This document shows positions 45,365 to 55,750 of a DNA stretch of 64,000 bases, piece by piece. This stretch comes from Ziziphus jujuba (lineage: Eukaryota; Streptophyta; Magnoliopsida; Rosales; Rhamnaceae): the NCBI RefSeq assembly GCF_031755915.1, contig NC_083379.1:6149501-6213500 (forward strand). The letters run 5' to 3'. The notes under the pieces are model-generated. The model did no database searches. It was not told the DNA's origin and saw nothing but the letters and a program-made list of their open reading frames with translations. Both the position numbers and the translations under genes were made by a program. The number at the start of each line of letters is the position of its first letter. Position 1 is the first letter of the stretch.

Positions 45365-48300
45365 ATGAAGAAACCAGAGAACCATAAAACTTATTCAAGT
45401 AGAGATGCCTTGCCTGGAAGCCAACTTTGGATTGATGGGCTTATCTGTGCTTTTGAATTTATTCGAGGCTCAAAAAGCTCTGTTCAATCAAAATCTGGTT
45501 CTAGAATCCCACATAGACAACAGGCTGATGACCGTCATTCAAGGTTACGTGTGCCTTCAACTGGATTTGCTGAGCGATCATCTCCGAGACTGGATAAGAA
45601 TAAAGTGTCTGAGAACTCATCTATAACTGAACTCAGGGATAGGGTCAATGATACTATTCCTTTTGATGACAACAAAGATAGCCAGGTCCATCAATCAACC
45701 CAGCTTCAAAGCGTTGAAAATTTTGAAGGTAGCCATTGGATACCAATTGGGTGGGCCAGGATATATGAACTTGTCCATAATGTGCAAGTTGATTCTAGTT
45801 GGGAAGCTCAGCAGCTTGAGTGTGTGGATGATGAGGATGACTTAACTGTTGCAGATTTAGCTGCTCCTTATTGGGAGCGTCCAGCAGGTCCCATATGGTG
45901 GTGCCATTTGTCTGCAGGTCACCCCTCTGTTGAGGCATGGCTTAGCACTGCTCAGTGGTTGCATCCTGCTGTTAGTTTGGCTTTAAGAAATGAAAGCCGA
46001 CTGATAAGCGAGCGGATGAAACACTTACTTTATGAGGTATATTGCTTTCTAAATATATGAAATCGTCCCCTTTTTAGGGGCTTTCTATGATATATACTAA
46101 AATTAGTTCCAACTGTTCCATACATAATATAACACGATATCACGTATATTCATATGGCAGGCTTTATAATTTATAAGGGTTCACACTGTTATATAAGCTT
46201 TGGGCTCTTATATTTTCGAGAAGTAATTTTAGCTACTGACTATAATCTAGAGCTATTAGATCACCATCTTGTATAATTAGGTAGCCATCAATTGGCCATA
46301 GTGCTTTAGATTGGGCGCAAAATGGTTCAAATTGTAGATATTAGCATGTCTTACTGTGACTGCTGTTACATCTGTGCAATATTCACGGATGAAATGACAC
46401 AATAACTTCTGGCTTTGACTTTGGATTTTATTTATTGTTATTCTTTTTTGGATGGTGCAAGTTTGTGATTATATGCATGTTTGCATCCACTTCTAACTCA
46501 GGTCCCAGTTAGAGCTTCTGGAGGGCTGCTATTTGAGCTTTTGGGTCAGTCAGCTGGTGATCCATTTGTTGAAGAAGATGACATCCCCATTGTACTTAGA
46601 TCCTGGCAAGCACAGAACTTCTTAGTAACTGTATTGCATGTAAAAGGCACTGTGTCAAGCATAAACGTTTTGGGCATTGCAGAAGTTCAGGTTTTTAATT
46701 CTAGTGAAAATACCCTTCCATTGTCCTCAAGTCTGCATTAAAACTTGTGCCACATATTTTCATGCTAAATATCTTCATTCCTCTGCTTTTTTAAGGAACT
46801 TCTTTCTGCTGGAGGTTATAATGCACCAAGAACAATTCATGAAGTCATAGCACATCTAGCTTGCCGTCTCACTCGATGGGATGATAGGTAATACCCATAT
46901 TCCCTAGCACATCTACCGTAAGTTACAAAACCTCAATGCTTTATAAAATGATGCATGAAATTCTAGTTTAATGCTTTTCATTTTTTTATAAAAAGGCATA
47001 GTTCTGTTCAATCACACATTAGTTATATCTTTTGATTTTTATACGCGCATTAATTCCATGGCAAAGCATTGATGACTAAACTTTTGGTATTTGTTGTAGG
47101 TTATTCCGCAAATCCATATTTGGGGCGGCAGATGAGATTGAATTGAAATTTATGAACAGGTCCATAAACATAAGACTGCATATTCTTAAATGTCTTTTTT
47201 GCTTCATCTTGTCAATCTTCTGCTTTATTGATGACTATATTTGTGACAACTGACAAATAATTATCCATATCAATAGGAGAAACCATGAGGATATGAATCT
47301 TTTTAGCGTAATTCTGAACCAGGAAATCAGAAAGTTATCAAGACAGGTATGCAACTTCTAATGAAGACCTTTTAAATATCCTTCAATCAGTATAGCAGCT
47401 GCAAATGATTAGATTTTTGATAAGCGATTACTGCTGCTAGTGAATTAAGTTTATGATGCAAAATAAATATTCTTTTCATTTTACTTGAGTCAATTTTGTG
47501 TATTATTTCTCACAGTGTTTTTATATGATGTACGGTACCATCACGTGCTTCTCATATAAAGGTTTCTTGTGTATATATGTTTTTAAATAGGAAAATGAAA
47601 ATTTTTATAAGCAAGTTATTTAAGTTTTGTTGATTTGACAAAAAAAATCTAGTCCGTAAAAGAAATATTGACCTTTAATCTTCATATTTAAATTTTCATT
47701 AATATAGAGGTTTTATTAGCTGTTATACATGATTGATTGATATATCAGTCATAGAGCCAATTTGAAAAAAGAAGCTGTAGTCACTGGGGCCTACAAGACT
47801 TTGAAAATTGTCACTCTCCGTCTGCTATTATTAGTTTTTTGGAGAACTGAGGATGACTGGCTGATTATTGATGATTCTCAAGCAAGGAGATCTAACTGAT
47901 ATCACATGCCTTCTTACACCTCATACTAAAATCTACATATTAAGCACGATGATGTTCGTCTATAATTGGATATGCGATCATCTACACTGGTCCATACATT
48001 GTCTAATCTTCCTATATACTCTATTTGGATCATACCCTGTGTAGATATTTATCCTTTAATGACTAACCACGTTGTATTCTCTTTATTTTCTGTGACTTGG
48101 AAATTCCTCAACTTTGTTCAAGGGATCAGTTACTTATGATTACTTTAGTATTCCATTATAGGGGGTTTTGATGTGAGATACTTGGTATATCTACTAATTT
48201 GCAATTTGTATTGCAGGTTATAAGAGTGAAATGGTCTCTTCATGCCAGAGAAGAGATTGTATTTGAGCTTCTCCAACTTTTAAGAGGAAATACAGCAAGA

Positions 48301-48898
48301 CTCTTACTAGAGGGAATAAGAAAAAGTACCAGGGAAATGATAGAGGAGCAAGAAGCTGTTCGTGGCCGCTTGTTTACCATTCAAGATGTAATGCAGAGTA
48401 CCGTCCGGGCGTGGTTGCAGGTTAAACCATTTAATTTCTAGTTTATAGTTAATATAGATAGTCAATAGATTGAATTGCTAAGTTTTATCTTTTCTAAATA
48501 TGTCAATACAGGACAGAAGTCTTAGGGTAACACATAACCTGGCTGTCTTTGGAGGCTGTGGCTTGGTTCTCTCAATCATAACAGGGCTTTTTGGAATCAA
48601 TGTTGATGGAATCCCTGGGGCAGAGAATACACCATATGCATTTGGTCTATTTTCAGCTGTCCTTTTCTGCATAGGAGTCATACTAATCGTACTTGGATTG
48701 CTTTATCTTGGTTTGAAAAGGCCTATCACTGAAGAGCAGGTTGAAGTCAGGAAGTTTGAGCTGCAAGAGTTGGTTAAGATGTTTCAGCATGAGGCAGAAA
48801 CTCATGCCCAGGTTCGTAAAAATGTTTCTCGGAATAACTTGCCCCCAACTGCGGGCGATATGATCCCAGATGATGCAGATTATGTTCTCATCCAATGA
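45365..48898 (+). CDS. CorA-like Mg2+/divalent-cation transporter family protein
   Basis: Predicted membrane channel of the CorA/MRS2/ZntB superfamily. Seven coding exons: 45365-46036, 46502-46690, 46796-46887, 47100-47159, 47277-47346, 48217-48420 and 48512-48898, in phase, 557 residues. A soluble N-terminal part holds PGSQLWIDGLICAFEFIRG, SHWIPIGWARIYELV and AAPYWERPAGPIWWCH. A helical stalk follows (WSLHAREEIVFELLQLLRGN). Two C-terminal membrane helices come last. The pore motif at the end of the first helix is GIN (GLFGINVDGIPG) rather than the GMN of classical Mg2+ transporters. The second helix is followed by KRPITEEQVE and a short tail. The ATG at 45365 is chosen because it follows a likely acceptor; an in-frame ATG at 45338 would add nine residues. 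The 3' end is copied at 49131 and 51260. Confidence 0.88.
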
Positions 48899-49130
48899 AA
48901 ATATGTTATGATCATTCAATTGATTGGTCTTTATTTATGACTTCCTGTTGGGAGGTGAGGTCTGAAAGAAAAATGACTTGGTTCTAGAAACTTATATCTG
49001 GAAAATTGAAGGCAAGAAGTGACAATAGGAGAAGATTATGGCTGCATTATGGAATTCCACTCTATTAGATGAGAGAGTAGTAAGAACAATCTACAACTGG
49101 CATCTTAATTTTAGGATTGGTTTTACCATC

Positions 49131-49430
49131 GTAAAAATGTTTCTCGGAATAAGTTGCCCCTAACTGCTGGCGATATGATCCCAGAAGATGCAGATTATGT
49201 TCTCATCGAATGAAAATATGTTATAATCATTCAAGTGATTGGTCTTTATTTATGGCTTCCTGTTGGGAGGTGAGGTCTGAAAGAAAAATGACTTGGTTCT
49301 AGAAACTTATATCTGGAAAATTGAAGGCAAGAAGTGACGGTGAAAATTATGGCCGCATTATGGAATTCCACTCTATCAGATGAGATAGTACGAACAATCT
49401 CCAACTGACATCTTAATTTTAGGATCGGTT
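49131..49430 (+). pseudogene. Tandem partial copy of the CorA-like gene 3' end
   Basis: The block follows 48812-49118 nearly base for base: the last 28 or so codons, the stop and the 3' untranslated region. The copied tail reads VLIE in place of VLIQ. It lies directly downstream of the original, so the 3' untranslated region is doubled. Confidence 0.9.
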
Positions 49431-49435
49431 TTTCC

Positions 49436-49890
49436 AACTTCAAAGTCAATTCGATCTAGGTAGAAAATGCGAATCATTTGTATATTAAACTTCATTATAA
49501 ATTCTTTTAGCCAAAAAAAAAAAAAAAAAAAATCATAATAAAATTCAGAATCTTTAACGTCTCTTACATGACCATCTGTTTTTTTATCCAAAGTAAACAA
49601 GTGACATATAGAAGAAGCAAATTGAACAAAAGCTACTGAGGGTCTTCTTCCACTATAAACAAAAACAAGCCAATGCAAATGTCTTCTTCAACTATAAAGA
49701 ACAATGAAGCGAGATAAAAAATGATGCTTCTTGAAACAATAAGCAGTGGTGTTTCCCAAACTGGACTAAACAAAAAACAAGTGACAAAAAATCGTAATTG
49801 CTAAAAGCATATGACCCATTCATGTCTACGTATTCAACTAAAGCCAAAAGCATGCACAATTTCAATCACATGTCAAATGAGCTATATTTC
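49436..49890. repeat. Two blocks also found at 52065-52210 and inside a coatomer zeta intron
   Basis: Block X (about 49440-49640) matches 52065-52210: 'ctaggtagaaaatgc', 'gaatctttaac', 'gaagcaaattgaacaaaagc'. Read on the minus strand both carry AFVQFAS and a VKDSEF word, so X may be a worn coding piece. Block Y (about 49650-49890) matches 53855-54095 in zeta intron 2: 'aagccaatgcaa', 'cttgaaacaata', 'aaaagcatatgaccca'. Y ends at the stop codon of the 50769 orphan gene. Confidence 0.75.
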
Positions 49891-49893
49891 CAA

Positions 49894-50769
49894 CTAATCA
49901 TCTTCTCCTCCACCACCAAGATCATCCATCTCTAAATAGTCATCTTCTCCTCCACTTTCATGTTGAAAAAAAGAGCAATACTCCAATGCTATTATAAATT
50001 CCTTCAACAACTTGCTCAAACTTTCTTGTAAAAGATGAATCTCTTTTACATCAGTGGGGAGATTTTCTTCAAGTTCCGTCCAACTCTTCACCCTTTTGTG
50101 AAGATCATCGTGATCCTTCTCTATCACCCTCATTTGATTGAGAAAGCCATTGCCACCCTCACCATCATCATCATTGACAACTCTTTTCAAAGCCTCCTCT
50201 TTATCGGTTTGAGAGGTACCAGAAGGTCCAGCAACACAAACAGTAGCTTCTTCATTCTCCAGTTTCAATATTAAATCTTTCAAATTCTGGGTCACATTTT
50301 GTTGTTGGAGAAGAATCTGGGTCATGGACACTCTTACATTATTGGGTTCTTCACGTTCTATTAAGAACTTCAATCTTCCCTGGACGTTTTCGTGATCGTT
50401 CTGAATCACTTTCAACTCTTGAGCAAGAAGTAATCTTTTCGAAGAGCCATTGCCATCCAGTTTTCCCTCATCAACAGCAACAGCTCTTTCTTTATTGGAT
50501 CGAGATGTACCAAAAGAAGAAGGGACAGCAACAACAGAAGCAGAAACAGCAAGAACAGGGTCATTCGCCGATAACTTCATCATGAACGCTTCCAACATCT
50601 GACCCAGATTTTCTAGAGCAAGATTGATCTTTTCCAGTAGTTCAGTGGCTTCTTCTTTGCTTCTTTGAAGAAATAGATTTTCTTCTTCACCATGCTCTAT
50701 CAAAACCTTCCATCTGGCATGAATATTATTGTAACCCTTCTGTATGAATTCCATTATTTCCTTCTCCAT
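49894..50769 (-). CDS. Orphan protein of three coiled-coil repeat modules, single exon, 291 residues
   Basis: I do not recognise a family. The frame runs from the ATG at 50769 (MEKEIMEFIQKGYNNIHARW). Three related helical modules are visible at about 6-66, 117-172 and 212-264. Each begins with a charged His-containing helix and Arg-x-Lys (HARWKVLIE, VQGRLKFLIE, LHKRVKSWTELEE), followed by a Leu/Gln-rich helix ending in Leu (LLEKINLALENLGQMLEAF, LLQQQNVTQNLKDLILKLE, LLQESLSKLLKEFIIALE). The linkers are also related (GTSRSNKE and GTSQTDKE; DGNGSS and GEGGNG). The tail is acidic and Gly-rich (EDDYLEMDDLGGGGEDD). There is no signal peptide or membrane span. The promoter and leader resemble those of the 33140 and 42985 genes. 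Its 3' end abuts a block copied from a coatomer zeta intron. Confidence 0.75.
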   Translation of the reverse strand: MEKEIMEFIQKGYNNIHARWKVLIEHGEEENLFLQRSKEEATELLEKINLALENLGQMLEAFMMKLSANDPVLAVSASVVAVPSSFGTSRSNKERAVAVDEGKLDGNGSSKRLLLAQELKVIQNDHENVQGRLKFLIEREEPNNVRVSMTQILLQQQNVTQNLKDLILKLENEEATVCVAGPSGTSQTDKEEALKRVVNDDDGEGGNGFLNQMRVIEKDHDDLHKRVKSWTELEENLPTDVKEIHLLQESLSKLLKEFIIALEYCSFFQHESGGEDDYLEMDDLGGGGEDD

Positions 50770-50979
50770 TTTTGAGCTTGATTATCGAAAAGCAAAATCA
50801 AAATGAACTTTTCCAGAGGAAAAAAGAAACAAAAAAAAAAATACAAACTTTTGAGATCAAGGTCGCTGCTTTTTGCTTTTGGCGTATCTTGAAAACAGAA
50901 CAGAACAGAGAGAGACTGAGAGAAAAGTGACGGAGAAGGACTTTAAAGTTTCTTGTAAACAGAGACAGAGAGAGAGAGA

Positions 50980-51014
<35 letters not shown>

Positions 51015-51120
51015 AGAGAAACGTAACAGAGAAGGAAGAGCAAGTTATGAAGAAAGAACAATGTGGATGAGCTTTTATAAGGAACAGTAGATAGTTTTTT
51101 CTGTTATTTATGGTTTAAGA
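50770..51120 (-). promoter_or_regulatory. Leader and promoter of the 50769 orphan gene; shared block, copy 4
   Basis: GA runs at about 50963-51011 lie in the leader. TTTTATAAGGAA at 51072-51083 gives TTATAAA on the coding strand, and ATAGTTTTTTCTGTTATTTA with TGG (about 51094-51116) lies just upstream of it, matching the block at 31011-31062. Confidence 0.65.
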
Positions 51121-51259
51121 GATTGGAGAACCAATGTGGGTACGAGAGTGGAGAGAGAGAGTGGAATACAGAGAAGGATTTTTTATTTTTTATTTTTTAT
51201 TTTTTTATTTTTTTTCTTTTTGGGTCTTTTGTGGTTTAGTTATCTCAATTATACGCTCT

Positions 51260-51610
51260 GCATTTGAACTATTTTCAGCCATCATTCTCTGCAAAGGGGT
51301 CATACTAACTTTTAGTCGGGTTGCTTTCATCTTGGTTTGAAAATGTCCCCATCACCGAAGAAGAACAAGTCAGCAAGTTTGAGCTGCAAAAGCAAGTTAA
51401 AGATGTTTCAGCCTGACGCAGAAATTCTTGCCCAGGTTTGTATTTGTAAAAATGTTTCACGGAATAACTTGCCCCCAGCTGACAGCGATTAGATCCCAGA
51501 CATGCAGATTATGTTCGCATCCAGTGAAGATGGTATGATCATTCAAGTGATTGATCTTTTTGTGTGATTTCCTGTCAAAAGGGCGAGCTCTGAAGGAAAA
51601 AGGACTTAGC
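51260..51610 (+). pseudogene. Decayed copy of the last exon of the CorA-like gene
   Basis: It begins inside the second membrane helix ('gaactattttcagccatcat' equals the 48640 region) and runs past the stop into the 3' untranslated region ('gatcattcaagtgattgatc'). Frameshifts and stops are present, including 'gcctgacgcag' for 'gcatgaggcag'. It is more diverged than the 49131 copy. Confidence 0.85.
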
Positions 51611-52378
51611 TTCCTATCAAATCATCATATTATGTTATAGTTAATCGTGAACTATGTTCTATTGGCATGAAAACATGCTGATTTGCCAAGGGTGTTACAT
51701 ATTAATATAAGGATGCTACCCTTAGCACTTGCCACATTAATATATATTCCCTAAATATAGAAAATCCATAAATATTTTTTCAGATGGAATTTTTTATAGC
51801 ACATGGTACATGCTGGCCTACTTCTCAGCAATTCATGAATAATCTTTCTTCATATAGATTTGATGAAATACAGTGCACGTAGCATGCATAACCATTCGCT
51901 AATATCTATCTATAAGATTTCTTCCAAATCAACCACTTTTTTCTTCCTTTTTTTTTTTTTTTTTTTTTTGGGTTGGTTTCTTGCTCGAATCAAATCACTT
52001 TAGTTATGCAATAGTTTGGTCTGAAAATATAAATATACCACACCACGGACACCCCACACTTATATTCTATCTAGGTAGAAAATGCAAATTGTTCGTATAG
52101 TATACTTCACAACAAATTCGGAATCTTTAACCTCTCTAACATGAGCATCTGTTTTTGTATCCGAAGTAAATAAGTTTACAAGATAAGAAGCAAATTGAAC
52201 AAAAGCACCCAAGGCTTTGACATAAATTTGAACTTCAACATTGCCAATAACAGCAATCATCAACCAAACTAATGCAACATTAAAGAAAATTTGATGCTCA
52301 TGAAGTATATATTACTAGAAATACAAAAAAAAATATTCTGCTTTCTCTTTCCTTCTCTCCTTTCATCTGGCTAATCCA
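51611..52378. other. Intergenic with block X copy
   Basis: AT-rich sequence. About 52065-52210 repeats block X of 49440-49640, and an open frame on the minus strand at 52060-52260 includes VEVQIYVKALGAFVQFASYL. I cannot name the source protein. The right end is the coatomer zeta 3' flank. Confidence 0.45.
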
Positions 52379-52698
52379 TCATTTAAGAAGGGATCTTGTT
52401 AGATGTTCACGTGCAGTGGCCAATGCCTGACTTATTGTCTGCAAAATTTGTGAAAAATGGCAGGAAAGTGTCATCCATTTGTTTGACAGGTTCCTTATTT
52501 CATAGCTTTTCAAAGAGGGTGCTTGGGAAGAGACCCAACATACCTGCTCAGACAACGGAGCCCCTGCATCAATACTATGGCTTGCAACCTTTCCTGCTAT
52601 AACATTTGAATCCGTCTCAAGGATAATACTGCACCCACAGAAAAGAAAATAGTTAAATCTGGGAAGTAAGAGTTACCTTCTTTACTGGGACAAAGAAC

Positions 52699-52735
<37 letters not shown>

Positions 52736-55515
52736 GAGGGGTGAAAAGGATTCTCATAAAAGCACTTCTATTCCAGCTGGTGAGAAACTCTGTCAAACTG
52801 CTATAGTTAAAAGCTTCAAATTGAATTACTAATTCCAGCAAAAAGATCACATATTCAAAATAAATGCAGATTTTTAGTAAACAATTCTTGAAATACGTGA
52901 TTTCTACAGGCATTAAACTGGTTTCTAATCCAACCAACGGTGGACTAGAAATGGCAACTCTGTAATGAGATATAATTCATGGCCAAGAACATGTCTGTGA
53001 AATTTCCAACCAATATTCAATACAACTAAGTTATTCCTTGTATTTCTATAAGCATGTCAGGACTAAAGCGTGAAATTAAACCTGGAGCTTAATACCAAAA
53101 ATATGTCACACATCAGAACAAAGATAGAATATGGAAAAAAAAAAAAAAAAAAAAAAAAGAAAAAAATTAAGGTTATCTTTGTTACTATCTTATCCTAGAT
53201 TAGTTAGACACCAGACCTAAGGCTCCACCAGCTACATGAGAATTCCAGCTTCCCACTATAAACTTCATAAAAATTAAAAATCTTTTCTTTTATCCATAAT
53301 AGAAATCAGTCTAACCAGAAGAAGACACCTAAAGTTAAGCAGCTGCTAGCAAAGTATAAATCAGTTACTTTAATGAATAGTTTACCACAAAAGTTACAAG
53401 CAATATATAAAGAAAAGGGACATCTATAATATACTAAAATCTAAAAGAGTAATATTGCATACCCGCCATCAACAATTTCATCAAGGCATAATAGAATGAG
53501 ATCTAAGTTCTCAAGTGCCTCCTTCTTGTCGACATTGCCTCTGGAATAAATCAAATTACAAATGAACATGAAAACATCAATAAATCTAAGAAAAAACATT
53601 TAAAATAAAACAAAGAGCAGGTATGAAGCATTGCATATTTATGAAGAAGAAAAAGGATGCACCTAAGGAGAAGGCCAACTGCATCAAAAAATCCCTGAAG
53701 AACAGTGGCCAAGATAAGCTCATTTTCATCTTCCCCGCCCGTAACAAAGAAATGAAGGTCTTGAACAAACTTGTAAACAACAATACTGTTCTCAAACATT
53801 GCTATCTCCGCTGTAGATATTGCAGCAAGACATCACATAAAAGATATTAGAAACCAAAAAAGCCAATGCAATTGCCCCTTTCAACCACAAAGAGTAATGA
53901 AACAATATAAAAACGATGCTCCTTGAAACAATAATCAGTGTTGTTTCACAAACTGGCCTCAACAACAAACAACTGACCAAAATTCATAAATCCAAAAAGC
54001 ATATGACCCACTCGTGTTTACTGAAACCTACACAGAATACAACTAACACCAAAAGCATGAACAATTTCACTTACATGTCAAACGCGTTATATCTTTGTAA
54101 TATTTGGCAACTAACGAGAAGAAAAGAGGCAACACATTGTAACAAGCACATATGATACTTTGTAATATTTGGCAACTAACGAGAAGAAAAGAGGCAACAC
54201 ATTGTAACAAGCACATATGATACTTCGAATTGGGGCATATCAAGAAAAAAAAAAAGCATTTGATGGCACATGTCAAACAGAACGGAAAGAAAAATTTCAC
54301 AGAACAATAGTACAACTATGTTACCTTCTGTCCGCGCATTTGTTTTTTGGGTCTTGGTAAATACGGCTTTCTCAAAAGCTTCCTTTGCACTATTTGTTGG
54401 CCAGTCATCTGAATAATACTTGACAGCTACACGCTTCCCTTCAGAATCTAAGAGCAAGATATTTTTAACAGAAGGGCATGACTCCTGCAACCAACAACAT
54501 AGCATAAGGGATTGCCAAAATTCTGAATTATGATAATATCCCTATAGCAACTGATTCTGAAAAGTTTAATCCTAGCATTGTCCTTTGAGGATCAGTCATC
54601 CAGACTTAACAAGCAGTGTAACAGACCACTGCACTAGTGCACCTTCAAATAAGTAGAGCCCGATAGCACATGACTTAACCATGTTACCAGGTTACCCACA
54701 GCGTGACAACCATGATATGGTAAAAGGAGATATGAGTATGTAAAATAACCCTAAATTCTTACTAGGTATAAGTAAATCTTATATTGGTTGCCTCTACATT
54801 ATAAGTTTGATTGCCTATGGTAACCTTACAAATCCTTTCTACTGGGTTGTAATCTCCTTTTACCCAATATCTTTAAATTATATCTACATAAGGTTTGAAC
54901 ACTCTTTTCTACATTTCTTTCGAAAAGAAATATCATCAACAAACTAGAATGAGATCTTCAGATAACAAGAATCAGCTTCAGGGTGATAGTTTAATGTCTT
55001 CCAGATCAACCATCCCTGTGCTCAATCTATGTTAACTCTATTCATCCACAGCCAACAATGAGATCCTTCTTTACCGTATAACAGTATATTCCACGCTTTC
55101 AGCAGATATCATAAACGAAAAAAAGATAGAGGGAACTCAACAACTTCAAAAACATCTCTAAAACAAGTTGGGTATTTATCAAGCTATCATAAACAATATA
55201 AATCCTTTTCAACCAAGAAAAACAAACAATACAAATCCAGATCGCCTCCGAATTTACACTCAGATCTACGTCGGAACGGGGTAAAAATCTCATAGTAAAC
55301 CAAAAGCGAAAATAAAAACGCAATTGTTAAATCAAACTGAACTATAACTTCCAAAATTATGAGCAAAAATGAACCAAGCCCCAGAATTCCCCCTCAAACC
55401 ACCGAGTAAAAACGCAAATAGAAATAAATAGTAAAGACTTTTCAAAAGGAAAATAGAGAAACAGAAAACATGACGATCTGTTTGGAGCGGAAGAAAATGC
55501 AACGAAACTGACCAT
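52379..55515 (-). CDS. Coatomer subunit zeta (COPI)
   Basis: Small subunit of the COPI coat for retrograde Golgi-to-ER transport, in the cytosol and on Golgi membranes. Six exons: 55513-55515, 54325-54484, 53663-53810, 53463-53540, 52544-52628 and 52379-52438, in phase, 177 residues, the usual size. The longin-like fold is seen in [100 protein letters not shown] and [18 protein letters not shown]. Exon 1 contributes only the start codon: ATG is directly followed by the GTCAGT donor. The choice rests on the known N-terminus starting Met-Glu-Ser-Cys-Pro. Intron 2 holds a 65-bp tandem repeat and a block also found at 49650-49890. Confidence 0.95.
54096..54226. repeat. 65-bp tandem duplication in coatomer zeta intron 2
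   Basis: Two near-identical units begin at 54096 and 54161 ('tgtaatatttggcaactaac', 'gaggcaacacattgtaacaa'). Confidence 0.95.
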
Positions 55516-55750
55516 GCTGTTTGGTAATATTTTCCCGGAAAATGTTTGGACTGCGGTCGGAGGAGCGTCTGATGCAGCAGCCTTCCAATGCTGTAACCGT
55601 AAATATTGCGATTCGCTTGTCGAAATAAATATAATTAAAAAAAATAAAAGAAAAATTACCAACTCCACCACCAAACTTAAATTATTTAATTGGAGACCCC
55701 TCAAAACATGTTATTTATATTTGCGCCCACCAATATGTTGTTAATTTATG
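55516..55750 (-). promoter_or_regulatory. Leader and upstream region of coatomer zeta
   Basis: GC-richer sequence directly before the ATG (55516-55610), probably untranslated leader. No clear TATA box was picked out. Confidence 0.3.
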
